Source: Paraburkholderia tropica
Lineage (GTDB): Bacteria; Pseudomonadota; Gammaproteobacteria; Burkholderiales; Burkholderiaceae
Direction of reading: 5' to 3'
Assembly: GCF_900109265.1 (NCBI RefSeq)
Contig: NZ_FNZM01000005.1
Location: 186,001-250,000 of the forward strand
Length of the DNA: 64,000 nt
In this document: one piece after another, positions 19,954-29,784 of the stretch
Position numbering within the stretch: position 1 is the stretch's first letter
Layout of the letters: each line of letters starts with the position of its first letter
Program-made: the position numbers and the translations under genes
Notes under the pieces: model-generated
What the model saw: only the letters and a program-made list of their open reading frames with translations
What the model was told of the DNA's origin: nothing
Database searches by the model: none

Positions 19954-20928
19954 TTACGCCCTGAGCGGCCGCACACGCGCCACGATCTCGCCGACGATAC
20001 CGCGCCGGAACGCCAGCACGCAGGCGATGAAAATGAGCCCCGTGACGATCGTTGCGGACTCACCTAACGAGCGGAACCAGTCGACGCCCGTGACCTGCGC
20101 GAGCGCCGTGCCGATATCGCCCAGACGATCCTCAAGCGCGACGATCAGCGCAGCGCCCAGCAGCGGCCCGAACAGCGTGCCCATGCCGCCCACGAGCGTC
20201 ATCAGGATCACCAGGCCGGACATGGTCCAGTAGGCGTCGCCGAGCGTCTCGAAACCGAGCACGAGCACCTTGAGCGAGCCGGCCAACCCCGCGAGTCCCG
20301 CCGAGAGCACGAACGCGAGTAGCTTGAAGCGGTCGGTGTCGTAGCCGAGCGAAATCGCGCGCGGCTCGTTCTCCTTGATCGCCACCAGCACCTGGCCGAA
20401 CGGCGAATGCACGATGCGCACGATCAGCGCGAACGCCAGCACCATCACCACGAGCACGACGTAGTAGAGCGTGAGGTCGGAATCGAGCGACAGCACGCCG
20501 AACAGCTTGCCGCGCGGCACGCCTTGCAGGCCGTCCTCGCCGTGCGTGAACGGCGCCTGCAGAAACACGAAGTAGACCATCTGCGCGAGCGCGAGCGTGA
20601 CCATCGCGAAGTAGATGCCCTGGCGCCGGATCGCGAAGATGCCGACGATCACGCCGAGCAGCGTGGCCACCGCCGTGCCCGCCGCTACGCCGAGTTCGGG
20701 CGTGAAGCCGAGCGACTGGATCGCGTAACCGGTGGTGTAGCCCGCGCTCGCGAGGAACATCGCGTGGCCGAACGACAGCAGCCCCGTATAACCGATCAGC
20801 AGATTGAACGCGGCGGCGAACAGCGCGAAGCACAGCACCTTCATCACGAAGAGCGGATACGCGCCCGCGAACGGCGCAACGATCAACCCGATCAGCAACA
20901 GCAAATAGAGCGCTTTTCTTTGCATCAT
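19954..20928 (-). CDS. livM: Branched-chain amino-acid ABC transporter permease LivM (cluster 2)
   Basis: Inner-membrane permease, 324 aa. It begins MMQRKALYLLLLIGL. Conserved segments are NLLIGYTGLLSFGHAMFLA and the VILMTLVGGMGTLFGPLLGA region. ATG 20928 overlaps the livH2 stop as ATGA; the adjacent ATG at 20925 has better spacing from AAGGAA. It is the last coding gene of cluster 2. Confidence 0.93.
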   Translation of the reverse strand: MMQRKALYLLLLIGLIVAPFAGAYPLFVMKVLCFALFAAAFNLLIGYTGLLSFGHAMFLASAGYTTGYAIQSLGFTPELGVAAGTAVATLLGVIVGIFAIRRQGIYFAMVTLALAQMVYFVFLQAPFTHGEDGLQGVPRGKLFGVLSLDSDLTLYYVVLVVMVLAFALIVRIVHSPFGQVLVAIKENEPRAISLGYDTDRFKLLAFVLSAGLAGLAGSLKVLVLGFETLGDAYWTMSGLVILMTLVGGMGTLFGPLLGAALIVALEDRLGDIGTALAQVTGVDWFRSLGESATIVTGLIFIACVLAFRRGIVGEIVARVRPLRA

Positions 20929-21821
20929 CGTTCCTTGCCGAAGAGGCCTGCGGGGCGGATCAGCAGCACGATCGCCATGATGACGAACACCACGGTTGCG
21001 GAGGCTTCCGGCCAGAACACGCGCGTGAGGCCCTCGATCACGCCAAGCAGCAGGCCCGTGAGGATCGAACCCATGATCGAGCCCATGCCGCCGATCACGA
21101 CCACGGCGAACACGGTGATGATCATCGGCTGCCCCATGAGCGGCGACACCTGAATGACCGGCGCGGCCAGCACGCCCGCGAACGCCGCGAGCGCCACGCC
21201 GAAGCCGTAGGTCAGCGTGATCATCAGCGGCACGTTGATGCCGAACGCTTCGACGAGTTTCGGGTTTTCCGTGCCCGCACGCAGATACGCGCCCAGCCGC
21301 GTTTTCTCGATCACGAACCACGTGGCGAAGCACACCGCGAGCGACGCCACCACGACCCACGCGCGATAGTTCGGCAGATACATGAAGCCGAGATTGGTCG
21401 CGCCAGAAAGCAGATCGGGCACGTCGTAAGGCTGACCCGACGCGCCATAGATCGAGCGGAACACGCCTTCGACCACCAGCGTCAGGCCAAAAGTCAGCAG
21501 GAGTCCGTACAAATGATCGAGCCGATACAACCAGCGCAGCATCGAACGTTCGATCACCATGCCGAACAGACCCACCACGATGGGCGCAATCACGATCATC
21601 GCCCAGTACGGCAGGTTGAAATACGCGAGGCCCATCCACGTGAGCATCGCGCCCAGCATGAACAACGCGCCATGCGCGAAGTTGATCACGTTGAGCATGC
21701 CGAAAATCACCGCGAGGCCGAGACTCAGGATCGCGTAGAACGATCCGTTCACGAGTCCGAGCAGCAACTGGCTCAGCATGGCCGGCAGCGGAATGCCAAA
21801 GATCGTCATGAAAGCCGCCAT
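20925..21821 (-). CDS. livH: Branched-chain amino-acid ABC transporter permease LivH (cluster 2)
   Basis: Inner-membrane permease, 298 aa, the usual LivH length. It contains LVNGSFYAILSLGLAVIFGM, NFAHGALFMLGA and VVVIGGMGSIMGSILTGLL, all typical. GAGGAG touches the first ATG directly, so translation may begin at the ATG four codons later (21809). It follows the binding-protein gene and precedes livM2. Confidence 0.93.
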   Translation of the reverse strand: MAAFMTIFGIPLPAMLSQLLLGLVNGSFYAILSLGLAVIFGMLNVINFAHGALFMLGAMLTWMGLAYFNLPYWAMIVIAPIVVGLFGMVIERSMLRWLYRLDHLYGLLLTFGLTLVVEGVFRSIYGASGQPYDVPDLLSGATNLGFMYLPNYRAWVVVASLAVCFATWFVIEKTRLGAYLRAGTENPKLVEAFGINVPLMITLTYGFGVALAAFAGVLAAPVIQVSPLMGQPMIITVFAVVVIGGMGSIMGSILTGLLLGVIEGLTRVFWPEASATVVFVIMAIVLLIRPAGLFGKER

Positions 21822-21915
21822 CTCCTCAAGATCGCATTCATACGGCGCGCGGCGCGGCGGCCCTCACCCATCGGGGCCACCGCGCCGCCTGCCGCTCAAG
21901 CGTCGCCGCACTGAC

Positions 21916-23133
21916 TCACTTCCAGAGCGCGCAGCGGCTTTCCTGCTTCGTCGTGTAAGCCTGTTCGCCCGGAATCGTCTGCACGATCTTGTAGTAATCC
22001 CACGGCTTCTTCGACTCGGACGGCTTCTTCACCTCGACGAGATACATGTCGTGAATCAGCACGCCGTCCTGGCGGATATAACCGCCCTTCGTGTAGAAGT
22101 CGTCGATCTTGGTCTTCTTGAGCTGCGCCATGACCTTGTCGGCATCCGTCGACCCAACCGCCTGCACCGCCTTCAGGTAGTTCGTGACGGCCGAGTAATC
22201 GGCGGCCTGAAGCTCGGACGGCATCTTCTTCGTCTGGTCGAAATAGCGCTGCGCCCACTTGCGCGTCGCGTCGTTCTGATCCCAGTACCAGCCCGTCGTG
22301 AGCACGAGGCCTTGCGTGGTGTCGAGCCCGAGGCTGTGCACGTCGGGCAGGAACATCAGCAGCGCCGCGATCTTCATCGTCTTGGTGATGCCGAATTCCT
22401 TCGATGCCTTGATCGCGTTGACCGTGTCGCCGCCCGCGTTCGCGAGACCGAGGATCTGCGCCTTCGACGCTTGCGCCTGCAACAGGAACGACGAGAAGTC
22501 CGAGGCCGAGAGCGGATGACGCACTTCGCCGAGCACCTGGCCGCCGTTCGCCTTCACGACGTCGGCGGTGTTCTTTTCCAGCGACTTGCCGAACGCGTAG
22601 TCGGCGGTCAGGAAGAACCACGTCTTGCCGCCCTGCTTGAGCACCGCGAGGCCCGTGCCCTTGGCGAGCGCGACCGTGTCGTAGCCGTAGTGCACCGTGT
22701 ACGGCGTGCACTGCTCGTTGGTGAGCGCATCGGTGCCCGCGCCGGTGTTGAAGTAGACGCGCTTCTTCTCCAGCGCGACCTGATTCATCGACAGCGCCGT
22801 GGCCGAGTTCGTGCCGCCGAGCAGCATGTCGAGCCCGTCACGGTCCATCCATTCGCGTGCCTTCGAGGCGGCGATGTCGGCCTTGTTCTGGTGATCCGCG
22901 TACATGATCTGGATCGGCTTGCCGTTGACCTTGCCGCCGAAGTCGGCGATCGCCATCTTGATCGCCGTGAGGCCGCCCTGGCCGTCATCGTCCGCATAGA
23001 GGCCCGACATGTCGGTGATGAAGCCGATCTTCACCGCGTCGTCGGCAGCGTGCGCGCTGCCTGCGCCAAGCACCGCTGCGGCCGCCGTGGCGGCAAAGAG
23101 CGCCGCGAGCCGCGCGAACGGGGTCTTCTTCAT
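21916..23133 (-). CDS. Periplasmic substrate-binding protein of liv cluster 2
   Basis: Type I periplasmic-binding-fold receptor, 405 aa. A signal peptide of about 29 residues ends GSAHAA; the mature part starts DDAVKIGFITDMSGLYAD. It has GGKVNGKPIQ and a C-terminal ESRCALWK. GGAAGGAG precedes the ATG. It is clearly more distant from the cluster 1 receptors than those are from each other, so a different ligand is likely; it cannot be named from sequence. Confidence 0.92.
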   Translation of the reverse strand: MKKTPFARLAALFAATAAAAVLGAGSAHAADDAVKIGFITDMSGLYADDDGQGGLTAIKMAIADFGGKVNGKPIQIMYADHQNKADIAASKAREWMDRDGLDMLLGGTNSATALSMNQVALEKKRVYFNTGAGTDALTNEQCTPYTVHYGYDTVALAKGTGLAVLKQGGKTWFFLTADYAFGKSLEKNTADVVKANGGQVLGEVRHPLSASDFSSFLLQAQASKAQILGLANAGGDTVNAIKASKEFGITKTMKIAALLMFLPDVHSLGLDTTQGLVLTTGWYWDQNDATRKWAQRYFDQTKKMPSELQAADYSAVTNYLKAVQAVGSTDADKVMAQLKKTKIDDFYTKGGYIRQDGVLIHDMYLVEVKKPSESKKPWDYYKIVQTIPGEQAYTTKQESRCALWK

Positions 23134-23246
23134 TGCAGTCTCCTTCCTGGGTTGCGTTGTTATTCAGCGCTGCGGATCAAACAAGGGACAAGGCAAACGC
23201 ACCGCACGGCGCGTTCGACACGCGCGCGCGAGGCGGATTGAAACGG

Positions 23247-24029
23247 TCAGACTCCCAACAGGTCGTGCAGCACGGGCATCTTGCCTTCGAGCTCGGCAAC
23301 GCCGAAGCGCTCGACGATGCGTCCGTGCTCCATCACGTAGAAGCGGTCCGCGAGCGGCGCCGCGAAACGGAAGTTCTGCTCCACCATCACGATGGTGTAG
23401 CCGCGCGATTTCAGCGTGACGATCATGCGCGCGAGCGTCTGCACGATCACGGGCGCGAGACCTTCGGAGATCTCGTCGAGCAACAGCAGATTCGCGCCGG
23501 TGCGCAGGATGCGCGCGACCGCGAGCATCTGCTGCTCGCCGCCCGAGAGCCGCGTGCCCTGGCTGTGACGACGTTCCGCGAGATTGGGAAACATCGTGTA
23601 GATCTCGTCGAGCGACATGCCCTGCGCGTCACTCTTTGATGAGCCGCTTTTTGCACCGATGGCGGGCGGCAACAGCAGGTTTTCCTCGCACGAGAGGCTC
23701 GCGAAGATGCCGCGTTCCTCGGGGCAATAACCGACGCCGCAATGCGCGATGCGATACGTCGGCATGTTGATGGTCTCGCGTCCGCCGATGCGAATGGAGC
23801 CCGTGCGCCGCCCCGTGAGGCCCATGATCGCGCGCAGCGTGGTCGTGCGCCCCGCGCCGTTGCGCCCGAGCAGCGTGACGACTTCGCCGCGCGCCACGTT
23901 GAGATCGACGCCATGCAGGATGTGCGATTCGCCGTACCACGTCTGCAGGCCCGCGATGTCCAGCGCGCTCTCGCCCGCCGGCGCGGCGAGGCTGGCGTCC
24001 TGGCCGCGTTGTTCGGTCACCGTGCTCAT
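23247..24029 (-). CDS. livF: LivF-type ATPase (cluster 2) with arginine in Walker A
   Basis: ABC ATPase of cluster 2, 260 aa from ATG 24029, which overlaps the livG2 stop as ATGA. Signature LSGGEQQMLAVARI and Walker B LLLLDEISEGLAP are intact. Walker A reads GRNGAGRTT: the nucleotide-binding lysine is arginine (R61, codon 23847-23849). An insertion of about ten residues (AKSGSSKSDAQG) separates the helical-domain segments. Everything else looks functional, so the ATPase may be altered rather than dead. Confidence 0.92.
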   Translation of the reverse strand: MSTVTEQRGQDASLAAPAGESALDIAGLQTWYGESHILHGVDLNVARGEVVTLLGRNGAGRTTTLRAIMGLTGRRTGSIRIGGRETINMPTYRIAHCGVGYCPEERGIFASLSCEENLLLPPAIGAKSGSSKSDAQGMSLDEIYTMFPNLAERRHSQGTRLSGGEQQMLAVARILRTGANLLLLDEISEGLAPVIVQTLARMIVTLKSRGYTIVMVEQNFRFAAPLADRFYVMEHGRIVERFGVAELEGKMPVLHDLLGV

Positions 24030-24805
24030 GCGTGCGCTCCCGCGAGCGCGGCATCGGCGCTGCCCATATAGGCTTCGGCAACGAGCGGATTTTTCGACAC
24101 TTCCGCGTAGCTGCCCTCGGCCAGCACCTCGCCGCGCTGAAGCACGGTGATGGTGTCCGAGATGCCCGCGATCACGTTCATGTTGTGCTCGACCATCAGG
24201 ATCGTGCGGCCCGCCGAGACCTTCTTGATGAGCGCCGTCACGCGGTCCACGTCTTCGTGACCCATGCCTTGCGTGGGCTCGTCGAGCAGCATCAGTTCGG
24301 GCTCCATCGCGAGCGTGGTCGCGATTTCGAGCGCGCGCTTGCGGCCGTACGCGAGTTCGACGGTGGGCACGTCGGCGAAATCGGTCAGGCCCACCTGCGT
24401 GAGCAGATCCATCGCGCGGTCGTTGAGTTCGGCGAGCGTGCGCTCGCTTTTCCAGAAGTGATACGCGCTGCCGAGCGAACGCTGCAAGCCGATGCGCACG
24501 TTCTGCAAGGCCGTCAAATGCGGAAACACCGCCGAAATCTGGAACGAACGGATGATGCCGCGCCGCGCGATCTGCGCGGGCCGCTCGTGCGTGATGTCGA
24601 TGCCGTTGAAGACGATGCGCCCCGCGCTCGGCACGAGGAATTTGGTGAGCAGATTGAAGCAGGTGGTCTTGCCCGCGCCGTTCGGTCCGATCAGCGCGTG
24701 GATGGAGCCGCGGCACACGCGCAGGTTCACGCCGTTCACGGCCGTGAAGCCTTTGAACTGTTTCGTGAGGCCGCGCGTTTCCAGAATCGTGTCGCCGAGA
24801 ATCAT
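24026..24805 (-). CDS. livG: LivG-type ATPase (cluster 2)
   Basis: ABC ATPase, 259 aa from ATG 24805 (MILGDTILETRGL), which has GGAAGGGGAC upstream. Walker A is GPNGAGKTT and Walker B LMLLDEPTQGM; the ABC signature is the LivG-type variant LAYGRKRALEIA. The frame extends 55 codons further upstream without family similarity. It is the first gene of the liv2 operon (livG-livF-receptor-livH-livM). Confidence 0.92.
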   Translation of the reverse strand: MILGDTILETRGLTKQFKGFTAVNGVNLRVCRGSIHALIGPNGAGKTTCFNLLTKFLVPSAGRIVFNGIDITHERPAQIARRGIIRSFQISAVFPHLTALQNVRIGLQRSLGSAYHFWKSERTLAELNDRAMDLLTQVGLTDFADVPTVELAYGRKRALEIATTLAMEPELMLLDEPTQGMGHEDVDRVTALIKKVSAGRTILMVEHNMNVIAGISDTITVLQRGEVLAEGSYAEVSKNPLVAEAYMGSADAALAGAHA

Positions 24806-25103
24806 GTCCCCTTCCACGTGAAGTAAGGCGTAACACTTCAGATTGCGAGGCCCCGCACGACGTCCCGCGCGACTCGTCTTTCGCGCGCCATGTTGCGGCG
24901 CGCGCGTCGCCTGCTGTCGTTGCCCGCTGTAGTCAGTGAGCGCCATTGTCTCGCCAATGATGCAGCGCAATCATTGGGATTTGCACTTACGGGGGAATGA
25001 CGATGTGCACCGATCGGACATGCGCCATTTAGCAGCCGATACGCGGCCGTTGACAGCACGATACGCGCACGTTGCGCGCACGACGCGCATGCGCCGGACG
25101 TGC
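24806..25103. other. Gene-free stretch upstream of liv cluster 2
   Basis: It should hold the promoter of livG2 (minus strand), but no convincing hexamer pair was found. The sequence contains many GCGC and CACG repeats. No reading frame resembles a protein. Confidence 0.35.
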
Positions 25104-25135
25104 AAAAACACGCACGCCGCGAATGCGGCGTGCGT
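25104..25135 (-). terminator. Intrinsic terminator after the GMC oxidoreductase gene
   Basis: ACGCACGCCGC and GCGGCGTGCGT form an 11-bp stem with loop GAAT, followed on the minus strand by GTTTTTG. It lies about 97 bases after the stop codon at 25232 and closes the mmsA-GMC operon. Confidence 0.75.
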
Positions 25136-25231
25136 CCTGGATAGTGGTCCGAAACACGTTCTCACGACGTTGCGCGACGCAATTAAGCACGCACTGAAGT
25201 CGGTGTTTCGAACCTTTTTACGCTAACGCTT

Positions 25232-26947
25232 TCACGCTGCCGCGACCGGCGCATGCACCTCCGTTCGCACCGACGAGCGCGCGCCCGCGCGACGATCCTC
25301 GCGCACCATTTCGGCGGCGCGCTCCGCGATCATCAGCGTCGGCGAATTCGTGTTGCCCGAGGTGATGAACGGCATCACCGATGCGTCGGCCACGCGCAGA
25401 CCTTCGACGCCACGCACGCGCAAACGCGCGTCGACGACGGCGTCGTCATCGTCGGCGCGGCCCATTCGGCAAGTGCCCACCGGATGAAAGATCGTCGTGC
25501 CGATATTGCCCGCCGCTTCACGCAATTCGCTTTCACTCTGAAACGCGAGCCCCGGCAAGATCTCGTGCGGCTGATAGTGCGCGAGCGCCGGCGACGCCGC
25601 GATGCGCCGCGTGAGCCGCAACGCGTTCGCCGCCACGCGCAGGTCGTGTTCCGTCGAGAGATAGTTCGGCGCGATCACGGGCGCAACCGTCGGGTCCGCC
25701 GACGCCGCGTGAATGCTGCCGCGCGACGTGGGCCGCAGATTGCACACGGAAGCCGTGAACGCATTGAAGCGATGCAGCGGCTCGCCGAAGCGATCGAGCG
25801 ACAAAGGTTGCACGTGATACTGCAGATCGGGCCGCGTGATGCCAGGATCGCCGGCGTCCGACTTCGCGAACACGCCGAGTTGCGAGGGCGCCATCGACAT
25901 CGGCCCGCTTTGCATCAGCGCATATTCCACGCCGATCATCAGCTTGCCCCACCAGTGCGCCGATGCGGTGTTGAGCGTGCGCACGCCGTTCACGCGATAC
26001 GCCATGCGCAGTTGCAGATGGTCCTGGAGATTCTCACCGACGCCGCGCAGATCCTGCACCACGTCCACGCCCAGTTGCGCGAGCCGCGCCGCCTGACCGA
26101 TGCCCGAACGTTCGAGCAATTGCGGCGAATTCACCGCGCCCGAACACAGAATCACCTCGCAGCGCGCCCGCGCGCGATACGGCACGTCGCCGCGATACTC
26201 CACGCCTACGCAACGCTTGCCCTCGAAGATCACGCGCTCGGTCAGCGCGCCCGTGACCACCGTGAGGTTGGGCCGCTTCATCGCCGCACGCAGGAACGCT
26301 TTCGACGCATTCCAGCGCACGCCGCGCTTCTGGTTCACATCGAAATAACCGACGCCTTCGTTGTTGCCGCGATTGAAATCGCTCGTCGCCGGAATGCCCT
26401 GCTCTTGCGCCGCCTGCGCGAAGGTTTCGAGAATCTTCCATTTGAGGCGCTGTTTCTCGACGCGCCATTCGCCGCCCGCGCCGTGAAATGCGTTCGCGCC
26501 GCCGTGGTAATCCTCGCTGCGTTTGAAGACGGGCAGCACGGCGTCCCACGACCAGCCCGAGTCGCCGGTTTCGCGCGCCCAGCCGTCGTAATCCTCGCGC
26601 TGGCCGCGCATGTAGATCATGCCGTTGATCGACGACGAACCGCCGAGCACGCGCCCGCGCGGATACGACAGCGCGCGCCCGTTGAGCCCTTTTTCCTCGA
26701 CGGTTTTGTAGAGCCAATCCGTGCGCGGATTGCCGATGCAATGCAGATAGCCGACCGGAATGTGTATCCAGTGATAGTCGTCCTTGCCGCCCGCCTCGAT
26801 CAGCAACACCGAGACGTCCGCGTCCTGCGAGAGCCGGTTGGCGAGCACGCAGCCCGCCGTGCCCGCGCCGACGATCACGTAATCGAACTCGCCTTCGAGC
26901 CGGCGCGCAGTCGATGTTGCGCCCGGCGTGTCGCTCAATGCCGCCAT
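25232..26947 (-). CDS. GMC-family FAD oxidoreductase (3-hydroxypropionate/choline dehydrogenase-like)
   Basis: Flavoprotein alcohol dehydrogenase of the glucose-methanol-choline family, 571 aa from ATG 26947 with GAGGCGGTC upstream. The FAD-binding GAGTAGCVLANRLS starts at G27. PRGRVLGGSSSINGMIYMRG is GMC signature 1 and GAVNSPQLLERSGIG is signature 2. The C-terminal TIFHPVGTCRMG carries the catalytic histidine. The gene lies seven bases after mmsA. A mmsA neighbour and a divergent LysR gene match the hpdH-mmsA-hpdR arrangement of 3-hydroxypropionate degraders; the exact substrate is inferred. Confidence 0.88.
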   Translation of the reverse strand: MAALSDTPGATSTARRLEGEFDYVIVGAGTAGCVLANRLSQDADVSVLLIEAGGKDDYHWIHIPVGYLHCIGNPRTDWLYKTVEEKGLNGRALSYPRGRVLGGSSSINGMIYMRGQREDYDGWARETGDSGWSWDAVLPVFKRSEDYHGGANAFHGAGGEWRVEKQRLKWKILETFAQAAQEQGIPATSDFNRGNNEGVGYFDVNQKRGVRWNASKAFLRAAMKRPNLTVVTGALTERVIFEGKRCVGVEYRGDVPYRARARCEVILCSGAVNSPQLLERSGIGQAARLAQLGVDVVQDLRGVGENLQDHLQLRMAYRVNGVRTLNTASAHWWGKLMIGVEYALMQSGPMSMAPSQLGVFAKSDAGDPGITRPDLQYHVQPLSLDRFGEPLHRFNAFTASVCNLRPTSRGSIHAASADPTVAPVIAPNYLSTEHDLRVAANALRLTRRIAASPALAHYQPHEILPGLAFQSESELREAAGNIGTTIFHPVGTCRMGRADDDDAVVDARLRVRGVEGLRVADASVMPFITSGNTNSPTLMIAERAAEMVREDRRAGARSSVRTEVHAPVAAA

Positions 26948-26954
26948 GACCGCC

Positions 26955-28487
26955 TCACTTCGCCACGGGCATGGTGAATTCCGCGCCCTTCGCGATGCTG
27001 TCCGGCCAGCGCTGCATGATGCTCTTGTAGCGCGTGTAGAAGCGCACGCCCTCTTCGCCATAGGCGTGATGATCGCCGAACAGCGAACGCTTCCAGCCGC
27101 CGAACGAATGCCACGCCATCGGCACCGGAATCGGCACGTTGATGCCGACCATGCCCACCTTGATCTGCCGCGAGAACGCGCGCGCCACGCCGCCGTCCGA
27201 GGTGAAGCACGACACGCCGTTCGCGAACTCGTGCGCATTGATGAGCTCGACCGCGCTCGCGAAATCGGGCACGCGCACCACGCTCAGCACCGGCCCGAAA
27301 ATCTCCTCGCGATAGATCGACATATCGGTTTTCACGTCGTCGAACAGCGTGCCGCCGAGGAAGAAACCGCGCTCGCGCTGCTGCACTTCGTGACCGCGTC
27401 CGTCCACCACGAGCTTCGCGCCCGCGGCCACGCCCGCATCGATATAGCCCTGCACTTTCGCGCGATGCGCGGCGGTCACGAGCGGCCCCATTTCCGAGGC
27501 CTCGTTCATGCCGTCGCCGATCTTGAGCGCCTTCACGCGAGGCGTGAGACGCTCGATCAGTTCGTCGGCGATATGACCCACGGCCACCGCCACCGAAATC
27601 GCCATGCAGCGCTCGCCCGCCGAACCGTAGGCCGCGCCGATCAGCGCATCGACGGCCTGATCGAGATCGGCGTCGGGCATCACGACGAGATGATTCTTCG
27701 CGCCGCCGAGCGCCTGCACGCGCTTGCCGTGTTTCGTGCCTTCCGTGTAGATGTATTCCGCGATCGGCGTGGAGCCGACGAACGACAGCGCGGCGATGTC
27801 CGGATGCGCGAGCAGCGCGTCGACGGCCACCTTGTCGCCGTGCACGACGTTGAACACGCCCTCGGGCAAGCCCGCTTCGTGCAGCAGTTCGGCGAGCCGC
27901 AGCGACGCCGACGGATCGCGCTCCGAAGGCTTCAACACGAAGGTGTTGCCGCACGCGAGCGCGATCGGAAACATCCAGCACGGCACCATCATCGGAAAGT
28001 TGAACGGCGTGACGCCCGCGACCACGCCGAGCGGCTGGCGCAGATTCCAGTTGTCGATGCCGCCGCCGATCTGGTCGGTGAAATCGGTCTTCAGCAGGTT
28101 CGGAATGCCGCACGCGAATTCGACGATCTCGATGCCGCGCATCACCTCGCCTTTCGCATCGGAGAACACCTTGCCGTGCTCGCGCGTGATGAGTGCGGCC
28201 AGTTCGTCGTGATGCTGGTCGAGCAGATCCTTGAACTTGAAGAGAATGCGCGCGCGCTTGATGGGCGCCATCTCGCTCCACGCGGGAAACGCGGCGTGCG
28301 CGGCGGCCACGGCCGCATCGACTTCGGCCACGCTTGCAAGCGGCACGCGCGCGGCGACCTCGCCGGCGGCTGGATTGAACACGTCCGCATAACGCCCGCT
28401 GGTGGCGTCGAGCGGCTTGCCGTTCACGTAGTGCGTCAAGGTGGCGGGCGTGCTGACGCCGGCCTCGCTTCGATGTGTCTCGCCCAT
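26955..28487 (-). CDS. mmsA: CoA-acylating methylmalonate-semialdehyde dehydrogenase
   Basis: NAD-dependent aldehyde dehydrogenase that turns methylmalonate or malonate semialdehyde plus CoA into propionyl- or acetyl-CoA. It is 510 aa from ATG 28487. The oxyanion asparagine is in VTPFNFP, the catalytic cysteine is C294 in GERCMAI, and the usual general-base glutamate is asparagine (GGAKNH), a hallmark of this subfamily. The downstream GMC dehydrogenase could supply the semialdehyde. Confidence 0.93.
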   Translation of the reverse strand: MGETHRSEAGVSTPATLTHYVNGKPLDATSGRYADVFNPAAGEVAARVPLASVAEVDAAVAAAHAAFPAWSEMAPIKRARILFKFKDLLDQHHDELAALITREHGKVFSDAKGEVMRGIEIVEFACGIPNLLKTDFTDQIGGGIDNWNLRQPLGVVAGVTPFNFPMMVPCWMFPIALACGNTFVLKPSERDPSASLRLAELLHEAGLPEGVFNVVHGDKVAVDALLAHPDIAALSFVGSTPIAEYIYTEGTKHGKRVQALGGAKNHLVVMPDADLDQAVDALIGAAYGSAGERCMAISVAVAVGHIADELIERLTPRVKALKIGDGMNEASEMGPLVTAAHRAKVQGYIDAGVAAGAKLVVDGRGHEVQQRERGFFLGGTLFDDVKTDMSIYREEIFGPVLSVVRVPDFASAVELINAHEFANGVSCFTSDGGVARAFSRQIKVGMVGINVPIPVPMAWHSFGGWKRSLFGDHHAYGEEGVRFYTRYKSIMQRWPDSIAKGAEFTMPVAK

Positions 28488-28613
28488 GTTTGCCTCTTCG
28501 GTGGAGGTTGTTGTCTGCGCGCCGTGTCGGTGTTTCGCGCACGGCGGCTGGAATGCCGGCATTTAGCGTAATCGCGCGAGGCCGCGCCGATCCAATGATT
28601 AATCCTCAACAGC

Positions 28614-28634
28614 GATATAAGGCGAGTTAATATC
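28614..28634. promoter_or_regulatory. LysR-type binding site (T-N11-A)
   Basis: GATAT and ATATC are separated by exactly 11 bases, giving the classic T-N11-A LysR box with perfect five-base arms. It ends five bases before the LysR start codon and lies about 127 bases ahead of mmsA. A GATTAATC palindrome (28597-28604) sits next to it toward mmsA. Confidence 0.65.
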
Positions 28635-28639
28635 AGTGG

Positions 28640-29551
28640 ATGGACCTGACCTTGTTGCGGGCATTCGTGACGGTCGCGCGCGAGGGCAACCTCACGCGCG
28701 CGGCCACGCATCTGCATCTCACGCAGCCCGCGGTGAGCTTGCAGATCAAGCATCTGCAGGAGACGCTCGGCGTCACGCTGTTCACGCGCACCTCGCACGG
28801 CCTCGCGCTCACGCGCGACGGTCAGGCGCTGCTGCCGCACGCGGAACGCGCGCTCAACGCGGCCGGCGACGTGCAGCGCGCCGCTGCTGCATTGCGGCAT
28901 GAAGTGCGCGGGCGCTTGCGCATCGGCACCATTCTCGATCCCGCGTTCCTGCGTCTGGGCGGCTTTCTGCGGCAACTCGTGGAAACCTGGCCGCAGATCG
29001 AAACGGCGCTGCGGCATGGCATGTCGGGCTGGGTGCTCGATCAGGTGCGCGCGCGCGAACTCGACGTGGGCTATTACATCGGCCAGCCCACGCCGCAATC
29101 CACGTCGCAAGCCGGCGCCGATTCCGACACCTTCCACACGCTCACGCTGACGCATTTTCAGTATCGCGTGCTCGCGCCGGCGGGCTGGAAAGAGCGCGTG
29201 AAGGATGCGCGCGACTGGCGCGCGCTCGCCGCGTTGCCGTGGATCTGGACGCCGCCCGCATCGGCGCATAACCGGCTGCTCTCGGGCCTGTTCGAAGCCG
29301 CGCAGGCGAAGCCGGTCAAGGTCGCGGAAGTGGATCAGGAGCCGTCGATGCTCGATCTCGTGAAGTCGGGCGTGGGTCTCACGCTCGCGCGCGACGCGAC
29401 CGCCATCGCCGAAGCGCATGCGCACGGGCTGACCATCGTCGAAGGCGTGACGGTGCCGACCGAACTTACCTTCATCACGCTCGCGGCGCGCCGCGACGAG
29501 CCGGTCATCGCGGCGGCGCTCAAGTCGATCGAAACGCAGTGGGGTGTGTAA
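28640..29551 (+). CDS. LysR-family transcriptional regulator divergent from mmsA
   Basis: Ligand-responsive regulator, 303 aa. The N-terminal winged helix-turn-helix is LTRAATHLHLTQPAVSLQIKH within residues 1-60, followed by the periplasmic-binding-like effector domain (about 90-300). It is divergent from mmsA and the GMC gene and probably controls them; the partner in 3-hydroxypropionate degraders is HpdR. The T-N11-A box just before the start suggests autoregulation. Confidence 0.9.
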   Translation: MDLTLLRAFVTVAREGNLTRAATHLHLTQPAVSLQIKHLQETLGVTLFTRTSHGLALTRDGQALLPHAERALNAAGDVQRAAAALRHEVRGRLRIGTILDPAFLRLGGFLRQLVETWPQIETALRHGMSGWVLDQVRARELDVGYYIGQPTPQSTSQAGADSDTFHTLTLTHFQYRVLAPAGWKERVKDARDWRALAALPWIWTPPASAHNRLLSGLFEAAQAKPVKVAEVDQEPSMLDLVKSGVGLTLARDATAIAEAHAHGLTIVEGVTVPTELTFITLAARRDEPVIAAALKSIETQWGV

Positions 29552-29784
29552 GCGTGCACGACGTACGCCGCAATGCGATATGAGCCGCGCTCATGACGAG
29601 CGAGGTTTCACACAGCCGGTTCATCCGACGAATCGATCGAAGACGCATCGACGCGCGCCGACTTGAGCGGATGTAACAGCGCCGTCACGCAAGTTTTGCT
29701 AGATTCGATGTTCGCCCGCGTTTTTGCACTCGACGCGAGGCGTTCGAGCCTCGCCCATCGTTCCCTCGTTCCACAGGAGCTTGC

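Noticed and set aside
24811..24824. CTTCCACGTGAAGT near livG2
   Set aside because: Contains CACGTG but lacks both parS arms; part of the livG2 leader.
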